Under the pieces are notes generated by a model that saw only the letters and a list, made by a program, of their open reading frames with translations, did not search any database and had not been told where the DNA came from. A stretch of 64,000 nt of DNA from Azadirachta indica (taxonomy: Eukaryota; Streptophyta; Magnoliopsida; Sapindales; Meliaceae), in assembly GCA_022749755.1 (NCBI GenBank), contig CM040446.1, positions 18,042,884-18,106,883 of the forward strand. Reading direction: 5' to 3'. The position numbers and the translations under genes are program-made. Positions 30,434 through 41,340 of this stretch are shown here, piece after piece; within the stretch, counting starts at the first letter, position 1, and every line of letters begins with the position of its first letter.

Positions 30434-31053
30434 TGTCACGCCCCGCGTGAATAGTGCCCATGAACAGTAACCGTGACCAAGACGTTGTGCGGACAGAATT
30501 CGCGCGAGGGAAAATCCGGGACAAACGGGCACATGAGCTTTGGTAATACGACTCGTCGATAGAACGGGTTAAGTGGGGAAATAAGGCATTTGGGCCAAAG
30601 ATCTATACATTCTTCCTTATTGGCATTATAGCCCAATGTTAGCCCAATTAGCCCAACTTCTAGAATGGTGGCCCAATTAGCCCAAGTTCTAGAATTGTGT
30701 AGATAGTATTACCATTTTGACAATTGTGTAGATATTTTCTAGGACATTTCTAGAAGGCCAATCCTAGCCCTCAAAAGTGCATTGTGAGGTGCAATCTAGG
30801 CCGTCCATTTTATGTAAGTTTTCCTATAAATAGGTGAGGCCTCATTTGGCCAAACCAAGCAACAAAGCAACCAAGCAAAGCAAGCAATAAACTTGAGTTG
30901 TGTAAATCACTCTTCACTCAAACTCTTATTGCTCTCTCTCTTCTATTCATAAGCTTCCGATTTAGCGCATTGCGGGTGTTGAAGGCTTGCTTAGTGAGCG
31001 GAGTTGCTAAGCGCCGCACGGTCGAAGTGAGTGAAGAGAGTGAGGCCGTGACA
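30434..31053 (+). repeat. 5' LTR (620 bp)
   Basis: Direct repeat of 35791-36407, bounded by TG...CA with a 6-bp terminal inversion TGTCAC/GTGACA. TATAAATA at 30825-30832 is a good promoter TATA box, placing the U3/R border about 30 bp further on. Confidence 0.95.
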
Positions 31054-31055
31054 GT

Positions 31056-31067
31056 TGGTATCAGAGC
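31056..31067 (+). other. Primer-binding site (initiator tRNA-Met)
   Basis: TGGTATCAGAGC, two bases after the LTR, is the usual plant retrotransposon site complementary to the 3' end of initiator tRNA-Met. Confidence 0.88.
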
Positions 31068-31159
31068 TCAAGGTTGAGCAACACAAGGTTGAGCGGAGAC
31101 CTTGTTGAGAGGGAGCTTTCGAATCAAAAGTTGCGTGAAGGGAAACTCTATCAAAAGGA

Positions 31160-32130
31160 ATGGCCAACGTTTCCGACGTTACCATTGCAGGTGAGGAAGC
31201 CCAAGTGCGGGGACGTGACGAGCAACGTCCTACCAAGGGTGGAAGCAAGAGGGCGCAGTCCAAGGACATGGTGGCTGGCTTGGACGCTCGAGTAGCTAGC
31301 GTGGAAGCTTTTGTGGCAAGTGTAGACTCACGCCTTGACGAGATGGAGCAACGCTTCGACGGGTTGGAAGCGGAGGACAATGCTCTTCGTGAGGTAGTGG
31401 AGGTGTCTACCGCCAAGCTCGAGGATGCCTTCAAGCAAGAGTTGCTAGCGGTTCACGACCGTATGTTTAGGGACATCCGAGCCTACATTGATAGGGAACT
31501 CGCCACAATTAAGGAGGATGTGGCTTTGTGCAAGCGTGCGGCAGCAAGCGGGATGACTACCACACGTGAAGCACCAAGAGTCGATGTCCCAAGCCCAAGT
31601 CCTATAATGGCTCGAGGAGTGCCAAGGACGTGGACAACTTCTTGTGGGGGATCGAACAATATGTCGAAGTGATGGGCATCACCGATGAACAAACCAAGGT
31701 ACGTACCGCTACCCATTATCTAACCGATGTGGCTATGTTGTGGTGGAGAAGGAGGTACGGTGACATTGGTAAAGGGACATGCACCATCGAAACCTTCGAT
31801 GACTTCAAGCGGGAACTCAAGCGGCAATTCTATCCGGAAAATGCCGAAGAGGAAGCACGAGGCCGGTTGCGACGCCTCAAACAATCCGGAAGCTTGCGGG
31901 ACTACATCAAGGAGTTTACTAGCTTGGTGTTGGAGATTCCGGATATGAGCGACAAGGATTCGCTCTTTTTCTTCATGGATGGGCTCCAAGGATGGGCAAA
32001 GACGGAGCTTAGGAGAAGAAGTGTGCAAGATCTTGCAACCGCCATAGCCGTTGCGGAGACTCTCACTGATTACTCAAGTGAGCGATCGATCAAATACCAA
32101 GGCCAAGGACAAGAAGGGTGGCCAAGGTAA
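31160..32130 (+). pseudogene. Retrotransposon gag, split over two frames
   Basis: Capsid/nucleocapsid precursor. The first part (31160 to about 31594) is a coiled-coil-like N-terminus beginning MANVSDVTIAGEEAQ, with SVDSRLDEMEQRFDGLEAED. Near 31590-31595 the conserved frame shifts, consistent with loss of one base, and the original frame ends at 31670-31672. The capsid core continues in the other frame, with IEQYVEVMGITDEQ, AMLWWRRRYGD and RLRRLKQSGSLRDYIKEF, up to a stop at 32128-32130. A second change of frame occurs near 32084-32091, at a tandemly doubled 4-bp GATC, before the basic region and zinc knuckle in the pol frame. With two breaks this copy is unlikely to make a functional Gag. 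Confidence 0.85.
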
Positions 32131-35100
32131 AGGTGGGGGAGACCATAGCAAATGGCAAGGAGATGGTTTCCGCAAACCACCTAGCGGCAAAGAGAAGCCG
32201 AGGAATGACAAAGAGAGGGATTCCAAACCTTCTCGAAATTGCTACTTTTGCGATGGTCCTCATTGGATGCGGGATTGTCCGAAGAGGAAGGCATTGAACG
32301 CCATGGTGGCTCGTGCGGAGGAACCACCAAGTCGAGAGGGTGACGCGGCGATGGGTTCTTTGCAACTACTCAATGCCATTCGAGCAGTTCCGGAGGCACA
32401 AGCAAAGGGGCTTATCTATGTTGATGTGGTGATCAACAAGGTACGTACGAAAGCCTTAGTTGATACGGGTGCCTCACATAATTTTGTGCAGGTTGACGAG
32501 GCCAAACGACTAGGTCTCAAGGTGACCAACAAAGGCGGCACCATGAAGGCAGTAAATTCGGTCGCTAAACCAATCAAAGGCGTAGCGCAGAAGGTTGAAA
32601 CCACCATCGGAGAATGGAAAGGACCGGTAGATTGGTCGGTAGTACCTATGGACGACCACAAAATTGTGCTTGGAATGGATTTCTTCGATCAAATGAAGGT
32701 CGTACCGGTACCATTTGCCAACACCATGTGCATCCTTGATGGAGGCAAGGCGTGCATGGTCCCGATATCAAGATCAAGTAAGGTGGAGACTAAGACACTC
32801 TCGGCCATGCAATTCAAGAAGGGTTTGAAGCGCAAGGGTCAAGAGAGTTACCTTGCCTTCTTAAAAGAATACGACGAGGATGGCGATGCGGAGGTGAGCA
32901 AAGGGGATGTTCCGAAAGAGGTAGATAACGTCCTCAAAGAGTTCAAAGATGTAATGCCCGATGAGTTGCCCAAGAAACTTCCACCAAGGAGGGAGGTGGA
33001 TCACAAGATTGAATTGGAGCCGGGCACCAAACCTCCCGCCATGAGTCCATACCGACACGCTCCACCGGAGTTGCAAGAGTTGAAGAAACAACTCCAAGAT
33101 TTACTTGATGCGGGCTACATTCGACCATCTAAGGCACCATTCGGCGCTCCGGTTTTGTTCCAAAAGAAGAAGGATGGGACGCTACGGATGTGTATCGATT
33201 ATCGGGCACTTAACAAGGTCACCATTAAGAACAAATATCCAATTCCACTCATTGCCGATCTTTTCGATCAACTTGGGAAAGCACGGTACTTCTCTAAACT
33301 TGATTTAAGGTCGGGATACTACCAAGTACGCATAGCGGAGGGAGATGAGCCAAAAACAACATGCGTAACAAGGTACGGTTCCTACGAATTTCTAGTCATG
33401 CCTTTTGGACTAACGAATGCACCGGCTACTTTTAGCACTTTGATGAACAAGTTATTCCATCCCTATCTCGATCAATTTGTGGTGCTATACTTGGATGATA
33501 TCGTTGTGTATAGCAACACCTTGGAAGAACATGTGGCACAACTTAGAAAGGTGTTCCAAGTATTGCGAAAGAACGAATTATACGTGAAAAAGGAGAAGTG
33601 CTCTTTTGCGCAACGAGAAGTTCACTTCTTGGGCCACAAGATCAAGGATGGAACATTGATGATGGAAAAGGCTAAGGTGCAAGCCATTCAAGAATGGGAA
33701 CCTCCGACCAAGGTACACGACCTCCGATCTTTCTTGGGGTTGGTTAACTATTACCGTCGCTTCATCAAGAGTTACTCGGCAAGAGCAGCCCCACTAACTG
33801 ACTTACTAAAGAAAAGTCGCTCGTGGAATTGGACCGAGGGATGCCAACATGCCTTTGAAGATTTGAAGAAGGCAATCATGGAAGAGACAGTTCTTGTGCT
33901 GCCCGATCACACAAAACCTTTCGAAGTACACACCGATGCCTCGGATTTTGCCATTGGGGGTGTACTCATGCAAGAAGGACGTCCCATTGCTTTCGAGAGT
34001 CGTAAGCTCAATGAGGCGGAAAGGCGCTACACCGTGCAAGAAAAGGAGATGACGGCAGTCATCCATTGCCTTAGAGTATGGCGACACTACTTGCTCGGGA
34101 GTCATTTCGTGGTTATGACGGATAATGTAGCTACAAGCTACTTCCAAACGCAAAAGAAGTTAAGTCCGAAGCAAGCTCGGTGGCAAGACTTCTTGGCGGA
34201 ATTCGACTACGACTTGACATACAAACCGGGCAAAGCAAATGTGGTGGCGGATGCATTAAGTCGAAAGGCGACATTGGCGGCCATTAACCTAAGTATTCCC
34301 GAGGGAAAGCTAGTAGGGAGGATCAAAGAAGGATTGACCCAAGACCCTCTAGCCAAAAATATAGTGGTGCTCGCACACGAGGGGAAGACAAGACGGTTTT
34401 GGCTTGACGACGGATTGCTCTATGCCAAGGGGAGGCGAATTTTTGTGCCAAAGTGGGGTGGTTTGAGGAAAGAGCTTATCAAGGAATGCCATGATTCCAA
34501 GTGGGCTGGACACCCCGGGGCTAAGCGCACCAATGCTTTGTTGGAAAATTCGTACTATTGGCCAAGGATGCGGGAAGATGTCGAGGCCTACGTGCGGACA
34601 TGTCTTGTATGCCAACAAGACAAAATTGAGCAACGAGCATCCGGCGGGTTACTTGAGCCATTGCCAATTCCGAACAAGCCATGGGAAAGCGTTTCCATGG
34701 ATTTCATCACGTCACTACCGAAATCGGAGGGGTATGGAAGTATCATTGTGGTGGTGGATCGTTTTAGCAAATACGCGGTTTTTACACCGGCACCTACGGA
34801 TTGCACAGCGGAAGAAGCTGCAAAATTATTCCTAAAGCATGTGGTGAAGCTTTGGGGAGTGCCGAATAATATTGTAAGTGATCGCGATCCACGGTTTACC
34901 GGGAAGTTTTGGTCCGAGTTATTCAAGCTACTTGGAACGGATCTTAATTTTTCTACAAGCTTTCATCCTCAAAGTGACGGACAAACCGAGCGTGTCAATG
35001 CACTGCTCGAATTATACTTGAGGCACTATGTGAGTGCCAACCAAAGGGATTGGGCCAAGTTGCTAGATGTGGCTCAATTTTCTTACAACTTACAGCGGAG

Positions 35101-35779
35101 CGAGGCGACTAATAGGAGTCCGTTCGAGATTGTGTTGGGTCGACAACCGATGACTCCACATGCACTAGCCTCAAGTTATGATGGAAAAAGTCCGGGAGCC
35201 TTCAAGTTCGCCAAGGCATGGCATGAACAAGCCGATTTAGCTAGGGCATACCTAGATAAGGCGGCTAAGAAGATGAAGAAGTGGGCGGACAATAACCGGA
35301 GGGACGTGGAGTTCCAAGAGGGGGACCAAGTCATGGTGAAACTCTTGCCCCAACAATTCAAGACATTGCGCAAAGTACACAAGGGATTGGTTCGACGTTA
35401 CGAGGGACCATTTCCGATCATAAAGAAAGTGGGCAAGGTGTCATATCGAGTTCTTCTTCCCCCTAAATTGAAGATTCACCCCGTCTTCCATGTAAGCATG
35501 TTAAAACCTTACCATGGAGACGAGGAAGACCCGAGCCGAGGGGAGTCAAAACGGGCTCCAACTGCTGTGGTAACCTCTTTTGAAAAGGAGGTTGAGTGTA
35601 TTCTTGCGGATCGACGAGTTCGAAAGCGAGGAGTGCCGAACTACACGGAATACTTCGTCAAGTGGAAGGGATTGCCCGAAAGCGAGGCTACATGGGAGCA
35701 TGAAGATGCACTATGGCAATTCCAAGAGCACATAAAGAGGTTCCGTGAGGAAGACGCGACGAGGACGTCGCGCATTTAG
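32051..35779 (+). CDS. Retrotransposon pol polyprotein with zinc knuckle and chromodomain
   Basis: Open frame of 1242 codons; true homology starts near codon 12. In order: gag-type zinc knuckle [13 protein letters not shown] (residues about 64-76); aspartic protease [12 protein letters not shown] (about 136); reverse transcriptase with [17 protein letters not shown] and the YLDD active site (about 480); RNase H with [12 protein letters not shown] and MTDNVA; integrase with an HHCC zinc module (from HPGAKR to CLVCQQDK) and a DDE core ([31 protein letters not shown]). The C-terminal chromodomain, about 1180-1235, contains [18 protein letters not shown]. The chromodomain is thought to direct integration to particular chromatin marks. 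All catalytic motifs are present and the frame is uninterrupted, in contrast to gag. The TAG stop is at 35777-35779. Confidence 0.93.
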   Translation: MRRLSLITQVSDRSNTKAKDKKGGQGKGGGDHSKWQGDGFRKPPSGKEKPRNDKERDSKPSRNCYFCDGPHWMRDCPKRKALNAMVARAEEPPSREGDAAMGSLQLLNAIRAVPEAQAKGLIYVDVVINKVRTKALVDTGASHNFVQVDEAKRLGLKVTNKGGTMKAVNSVAKPIKGVAQKVETTIGEWKGPVDWSVVPMDDHKIVLGMDFFDQMKVVPVPFANTMCILDGGKACMVPISRSSKVETKTLSAMQFKKGLKRKGQESYLAFLKEYDEDGDAEVSKGDVPKEVDNVLKEFKDVMPDELPKKLPPRREVDHKIELEPGTKPPAMSPYRHAPPELQELKKQLQDLLDAGYIRPSKAPFGAPVLFQKKKDGTLRMCIDYRALNKVTIKNKYPIPLIADLFDQLGKARYFSKLDLRSGYYQVRIAEGDEPKTTCVTRYGSYEFLVMPFGLTNAPATFSTLMNKLFHPYLDQFVVLYLDDIVVYSNTLEEHVAQLRKVFQVLRKNELYVKKEKCSFAQREVHFLGHKIKDGTLMMEKAKVQAIQEWEPPTKVHDLRSFLGLVNYYRRFIKSYSARAAPLTDLLKKSRSWNWTEGCQHAFEDLKKAIMEETVLVLPDHTKPFEVHTDASDFAIGGVLMQEGRPIAFESRKLNEAERRYTVQEKEMTAVIHCLRVWRHYLLGSHFVVMTDNVATSYFQTQKKLSPKQARWQDFLAEFDYDLTYKPGKANVVADALSRKATLAAINLSIPEGKLVGRIKEGLTQDPLAKNIVVLAHEGKTRRFWLDDGLLYAKGRRIFVPKWGGLRKELIKECHDSKWAGHPGAKRTNALLENSYYWPRMREDVEAYVRTCLVCQQDKIEQRASGGLLEPLPIPNKPWESVSMDFITSLPKSEGYGSIIVVVDRFSKYAVFTPAPTDCTAEEAAKLFLKHVVKLWGVPNNIVSDRDPRFTGKFWSELFKLLGTDLNFSTSFHPQSDGQTERVNALLELYLRHYVSANQRDWAKLLDVAQFSYNLQRSEATNRSPFEIVLGRQPMTPHALASSYDGKSPGAFKFAKAWHEQADLARAYLDKAAKKMKKWADNNRRDVEFQEGDQVMVKLLPQQFKTLRKVHKGLVRRYEGPFPIIKKVGKVSYRVLLPPKLKIHPVFHVSMLKPYHGDEEDPSRGESKRAPTAVVTSFEKEVECILADRRVRKRGVPNYTEYFVKWKGLPESEATWEHEDALWQFQEHIKRFREEDATRTSRI

Positions 35780-35790
35780 GTGGGGGAGAA
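35777..35790 (+). other. Polypurine tract
   Basis: Purine-rich AGGTGGGGGAGAA directly before the 3' LTR; the expected primer site for plus-strand synthesis. It overlaps the pol stop codon. Confidence 0.8.
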
Positions 35791-36407
35791 TGTCACGCCC
35801 CGCGTGAATAGTGCCCATGAACAGTAACCGTGACCAAGACGTTGTGCGGACAGAATTCGCGCGAGGGAAAATCCGGGACAAACGGGCACATGAGCTTTGG
35901 TAATATGACTCGTCGATAGAACGGGTTAAGTGGGGAAATAAGGCATTTGGGCCAAAGATCTATACATTCTTCCTTATTGGCATTATAGCCCAATGTTAGC
36001 CCAATTAGCCCAACTTCTAGAATGGTGGCCCAATTAGCCCAAGTTCTAGAATTGTGTAGATAGTATTACCATTTTGACAATTGTGTAGATATTTTCTAGG
36101 ACATTTCTAGAAGGCCAATCCTAGCCCTCAAAAGTGCATTGTGAGGTGCAATCTAGGCCGTCCATTTTATGTAAGTTTTCCTATAAATAGGTGAGGCCTC
36201 ATTTGGCCAAATCAAGCAACAAAGCAACCAAGTAATCAAGCAATAAACTTGAGTTGTAAATCACTCTTCACTCAAACTCTTATTGCTCTCTCTCTTCTAT
36301 TCATAAGCTTCCGATTTAGCGCATTGCGGGTGTTGAAGGCTTGCTTAGTGAGCGGAGTTGCTAAGCGCCGCACGGTCGAAGTGAGTGAAGAGAGTGAGGC
36401 CGTGACA
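35791..36407 (+). repeat. 3' LTR (617 bp)
   Basis: Near-identical partner of the 5' LTR. Differences seen: one C/T near 35907, a few changes and a 1-bp indel in the CAAG-rich stretch near 36215-36240, and a 2-bp indel near 36258. TATAAATA is at 36182-36189. Confidence 0.95.
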
Positions 36408-37212
36408 TAAAGCTCTCTTAACAATTAATTGCATATTCGAAGTTATAGTAACAAAAAGAAAAGTTGTATGAAAAATATAGGAAATAGTATCCAACGTTTG
36501 GAAATGGTCCAAAATCACACCCCAAAATTCTCTATACGAATTAGAAAGAAAAGTTTCTGGATGTTTATTAAAAACTATTAAATTATTTGTAAATGCACTA
36601 ATAATGTTTAGTTAACAGCCGTCTTAACTCAGCCGGTAGAGCCCGTGGTCATTAGTTTCTGATTCGTTGACTTTCAAAAGGGTCAAAACTTTTTTTCTGA
36701 TTATTTTTGATATTTTAATATTTTAATCCTTGTTTGGTCCACTTCAAAGATTCTTTAAAATGGCAAAGAAGACATATCATTATTACATTACATAACATTT
36801 GTTAAATCTTTTAATTCTTGGTCTCCTCTCTCTGTGCGTTCCAAAAAGGCTGGTAATTGTTTTTTAACTGTTCATGGGCTTCACGTCACCACCTCCAGTT
36901 TTGAAATTAAATGTTCCAAGTTCATGTGATGGCCATGCACTCCTCCAGTCCTCCACCACCGCCCCCATTCACACCTCTGAATTCTTCCACCGCAATTTTT
37001 CTCTTTCTCATGCATTTTTGTTTCTTCATATTTTTCTTTTTTCCATTTGCATCACTTCTTCTTTTCCTGTTAACAACCATCTTTAGTGGCACCCACGATC
37101 TCTCGTATATAAACATAATCTCCTACTCATGTAGTTGACTCTTGTCAAGGATTCTTGAATTTGGTTTTTCTTTTTCTTTTCTTTTTTTTTTTTTTTACTT
37201 CTCTTTCTGTGA
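36408..37212. other. Spacer between the retrotransposon and the MIP1-like gene
   Basis: Holds the 3' copy of the putative target duplication, a tRNA-Lys-like fragment (36618-36649) and the promoter and leader of the MIP1-like gene, which ends in a long T/C tract just before the start codon. No protein-coding exon seen. Confidence 0.5.
36618..36649 (+). pseudogene. Fragment resembling the 5' half of tRNA-Lys
   Basis: GCCGTCTTAACTCAGCCGG followed by TAGAGCCCGTGG reads like the acceptor strand, D-arm and start of the anticodon arm of plant tRNA-Lys, with about four differences from the sequence I recall. The anticodon loop, T-arm and 3' acceptor strand cannot be found downstream, so it is not a functional tRNA. 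It could be a tRNA relic or the head of a tRNA-derived SINE. Confidence 0.55.
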
Positions 37213-39858
37213 ATGATGAAATTTGAAGAGTTTTTGACGGAAAAGAGTGATGAGGAGAAGCAGAAAAGGCTTGAACTTGAGGAGGAGGTGAGAATTAATG
37301 AAAATTACCAGTTGCCATTTGTCTATCTTTTGTTTTCAAGTTATGATTTATTCTTTCGAGGAACTTGGTAGACATTCAAATGGTTGCATTATTAATGCCA
37401 TTCTGATTTATAGGTTGAGAAACTGCAAGCAGAATTAGATGGTGAAGTGACATTAAACAAAGTTTTGAAATCTGCACTTGAAGGGCCTGTGATATCACAT
37501 CCATGTCTTTCCTCATTGCTTCCGCCCAAGGTAAGAATATTAATTTGGAAGTTGTAATGGTAATTCATTCATTGGAGATTATCTTACAAACAAAGACTTT
37601 GTAAGTGCGTGCAGGTTCATGCACTTCTTAAAGAACTGGCAATGGTGGAGGAAGAGATATTTTGGCTAGAGAGAAAAGTTGAAGAGCTAAAAATGAGATT
37701 GTATCTTGAAAAGAAACATACCAATGGGTGGCAACAGAAGCAGCAGACAAGATTGCAGCGAGGGAATCACTTGCTATGTGGACCTGGAAGTCCTTCACGG
37801 CTCAATAAGGATCTCCAAGTTCGAACCAGATCGCAAAATTTTGAAGAACTCATAAAAGAAAGAATGAGAAGTTATAGAAGAGCTTCTGTGGGTTCTGCAT
37901 CAGAACTCATTAGCCTGACTCCCACAGGATCGCCTGGTAAACTTCTTATTTACTCAAAATCAATTTTTAAGGTGCTTAGAAACATTAAATAATCCAGAAC
38001 AAAATTAACATCATTTTGTTTTGTTTTCTGGCTTTTTATGTTTTGAATAGAAAAATTTTGTGAAAAGCCAAGGAGGCATGCCAATAGGATTCCAAAGCAT
38101 CATATTGACAGAGAAACTACCAATGAGAAACCAAATGTGCTCTCAGAAGAACTGATCAAATGCCTAATAGGAATCTTTTTAGACATAAACCAAGCATCTA
38201 AGGATAGAGGAGGATCAGCCGTTGCTCAAAAGCTTACTCTCTACTGCATGAACTCAAAAGGTTCCCAGGCGAAAACCTCATTCAACTGTAAAGCTCCCCC
38301 TTTTGCTTTCAACCAGAATGCATCAAATCTTGATCCTTATGGGATACTGCCAGATTTAGATGGAAGCATCAGAGACATAGGTCCGTACAAAGATCTCATT
38401 CAAATCACAAGAAGCTCACTGGACATCAATCATTTTACGGAATGTTTGCCAGCAGCCAGGAAATTGAGGTTGATTCCAGGTTCTTTGAGCAAATTATGAT
38501 CATTTAAAACATCTATGATTCAAAGTTAATCATCTTCTGTTTTCTTTTATGTTTTTGCTTTGTGTTCCAGGGTTTTGATGGATAAATTATCAAATGTGGA
38601 CTTGACATTCTTGACTTACAAGCAGAAACTAGCATTCTGGATCAATATCTACAATGCCTGCATAATGCATGTACTGTAAGACATCTTAAAGCTTCGTTAA
38701 GCAGAATCTGAAAAATCGCGAACAGCAACTTAATGGCTCTTTAATTTTATCAAATTTCAGGCATTTCTAGAACATGGGCTGCCTTCCACGCAGGAGAAAC
38801 TGCTGGCGCTTATGAACAAGGTACTGCAATCAATGTGATCTTCATGACAGACAACAACTTCTCACATAATTCATTATAACTATCATTCATCAATCAATGA
38901 GATTTATTTGCAAATTACTGGCTGATCAACATGGCGTTATTTTCATCCAGGCTGCGTTGAATGTGGGTGGTATAGTACTGAATGCTCTGGCGATCGAGCA
39001 TTTTATTCTCCGGCATCCAACTGATTCAACATCTGTAAGTTTGACATTACTTCTAATGTATGCAGTCATCCAGGTTAACAGATACCACATATGCAATGAA
39101 ACTCTCAGCTTGAAAATATCGGTGTTGCAAACTTTTGATTTCATCACGATGTCAACCACAGAAAAAACTGAGAGTCATTTTCAAAATACAAGCCATGTTG
39201 CAATGAGGTGCCTGTTAAATTTCTCGTACGTAGTCTTCTTCGAGTGGCTGATAAGTTTGGTTGTTGTTTCCAGGGCCCTACATACCAGAAGGAAATGCTC
39301 CTCCGGTATGCATACGGATTGGGATACCCAGAACCCAACGTCACATTTGCACTTTGCAGGGGCAGCTGGTCCTCCCCAGCTGTAAGTTTTGTTCCCATGT
39401 ACCAACGTATTTAGGATGTATATGTTAGAAAGCATTTTCAAAAAAAAAAAAAAGTGTTCCTAAATAAGATGATCATCCGTAAAAGCGCTCAAATATAAAT
39501 TCTGAAAAACTTTCAGACATATAATATAATGAGTGTATTTGATATGCAGTTAAGGGTATATACTTCAAAAGACGTAGTGAACGAATTGGAAAGAGCAAAA
39601 GTGGAATACTTGGAAGCTTCAGTGGGAGTTACAAGCAAGAGAAAGATATTGGTACCAAAGCTTCTACAGTGGCACATGAAAGACTTCGCAGACGACATGG
39701 GATCCCTACTGGAATGGATTTACAGTCAGTTGCCGCGTTCTGGGTCACTTAAAAGATTGATAATGGAGTGCCTAAATGGGGAAATGAAAACTCCAGTATC
39801 AAAAATGGTAGAAACTCAACCTTATGAATCTGAGTTCCGCTACCTGCTCCCCTTGTAA
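37213..39858 (+). CDS. MIP1-type leucine-zipper and DUF547 protein
   Basis: Plant protein of the 'ternary complex factor MIP1 leucine-zipper / DUF547' family; molecular role poorly known. Nine exons: 37213-37287, 37414-37530, 37615-37936, 38051-38468, 38571-38670, 38761-38820, 38951-39034, 39274-39381, 39550-39858. They total 1593 nt and give an intact 530-residue protein. The first roughly 110 residues form a heptad coiled coil (KRLELEEEVEKLQAELDGEV, then LLKELAMVEEEIFWLERKVE). A polar linker follows. DUF547, about residues 310-440, has KQKLAFWINIYNACIMH, a family hallmark, then GLPSTQEKLLALMNK, EHFILRHP and RYAYGLGYPEPNVTFALCRG. The C-terminal part (LQWHMKDFADDMGSLLEWI) is also typical. Two in-frame ATGs open the protein (37213 and 37216) and I chose the first. 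The 3' LTR of the retrotransposon lies about 800 bp upstream in the same direction. Confidence 0.88.
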
Positions 39859-41340
39859 ATCACAATAAAAGAAGACCGGAAATTATAGATTCAGTTTTGC
39901 CAATCGTCTCCGGTAACACAACATATTCAAGACATTAACTACATTAGAGATGCTTCGCAATGGCGTGCTCTTTTGTTACAAGAAAATCCTGTTGATCTTT
40001 ATAAAGAAATTTATACTGTGTCTTTGTAAATTATAATTTTCACAACTTCGTAATTTGTATGCGTTTGATTTGGAACAGAACAAGAATATGTGTAATTGAT
40101 CCAGTTGATATAAGAGCTTATAAAAATATTTCATTGGAATAAGAATTCTCTCGTGATTTGATTTTACACAAGCAATTTCTGTTAAATGTTGATCACGTGA
40201 GTAAAATTATACACTACGTTTTTTGGTTTAAAATCTAAAACATGATTAAAATATAAATTTAACTGAAATTTAAATATAAATGATATATTTATTTTTTATT
40301 TTAAAATATTTAAAAATAAATTTTAAATTATTTATTTTAATAAAATAAAAAATTTTAAAAATTAATATTTTAATATATATACTCTTTTTAAAAATAATAT
40401 TTATATTTAAATAATTTTAATTATATTAGTATAATAATAACAAAAAAAAAAAATAAATTATATTAACATGTATATTATTTATTTAATTGATATATATAAT
40501 TTTTAATCAATAATATAAAGATCAATAAAAATTAAATAAAAATAATAAATTATATTATAATATAATTATGATTACGTAAATATATAAATTTATTATAATA
40601 ATTAAAATATAAAATAAATAGGATTGACAATAAAAAAGAAATAAATTAAAAATTATTAACTTATTAATAAATAATTTAATAAAATAAAAATATTTTTTTT
40701 AAAAAATAAAAATATTAAATTATTTAAATATTTATTCTTTAAATTAAAATTGTTAATTTAATTATATTCAAATATTTTTTTTAATTATTTAGAAATAAAT
40801 TAAAAACAAATGATTTTAAATATTTAAATAATTATAATCAAGTTTTAATTAAAAACATAAACAACTCCTAGTAGAGATATTTCAACAATCAAATAAACTC
40901 GAATCGGGAGAAGACACCGATTCCGAAGGAATATCACTATAACGGAAACAGAAAAACCATAAAAATTGAACAAACAAGAATATTCTTTATAAACATAAAT
41001 TAAAGGAGTTGGAAATGGAAAACTTTCAATTATTTCCCGAAGGAAGATGTTATGCGCGGCCTAAGTTAACGCCAAGCGTTCATAATCTACAGGAAACAGC
41101 AACAGAAAATGACCCGACTACCAACACAAGTACTTGAAGGATTTCCATATAACAGCAAAATTATAGATATGATAATGCTCCTGTGCACTGTACAAGTAGT
41201 AAACTTCGCGGACATTCAGAACAAATGCCATAAATTAACAAATGCAATCAAGATTTTAGATCACAACAGCTGATTACCTCTTTCAAGTTCACACTCGTTT
41301 CCTCTTCAAATGAAAGCACAATTCCCTGTTTTCACTCTGA
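39859..41340. other. Convergent intergenic region, very AT-rich
   Basis: Separates the stop codons of the MIP1-like gene and AP3B, which converge. The ends hold 3' UTRs. The core, about 40210-40870, is extremely AT-rich with long A/T runs and looks like a degenerate foldback: its left edge (TTTAAAATCTAAAACATGAT) weakly resembles the reverse complement of its right edge. No coding content. Confidence 0.45.

Larger units (their letters stand above)
30434..36407 (+). mobile_element. LTR retrotransposon, Ty3/gypsy chromovirus, structurally complete but with broken gag
   Basis: 5974-bp element with LTRs at 30434-31053 and 35791-36407. LTRs begin TGTCAC and end GTGACA. A TAAA direct repeat flanks the insertion (30430-30433 and 36408-36411). 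The primer-binding site follows the 5' LTR, a purine tract precedes the 3' LTR, and the order gag, protease, reverse transcriptase, RNase H, integrase, chromodomain marks it as Ty3/gypsy (Metaviridae) of the chromovirus group. The lineage may be Galadriel-like, judged loosely from the chromodomain. Its G+C is clearly higher than its surroundings. The LTRs differ at about four substitutions and two small indels, so insertion is recent. It sits in the sense direction between the C2 and MIP1-like genes. Confidence 0.95.

Noticed and set aside
30436..30636. Minus-strand open frame in the 5' LTR, repeated at 35793-35993
   Set aside because: It lies inside both LTRs, antisense to the element, and is duplicated only because the LTRs are. 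No family match.
30991..31434. 147-codon antisense open frame over gag
   Set aside because: Shadow of the sense gag coding pattern; low-complexity Ser/Ala/Arg translation.
33806..34153. 115-codon antisense open frame inside pol
   Set aside because: Antisense shadow of the RNase H region; the sense strand has strong domain motifs.
36874..37138. Overlapping open frames just before the MIP1-like gene
   Set aside because: They sit in its pyrimidine-rich promoter/leader and give low-complexity Phe/Ser/Pro translations.
39144..39441. Antisense open frames across the DUF547 exons
   Set aside because: Mirror of a conserved sense exon; no independent support.
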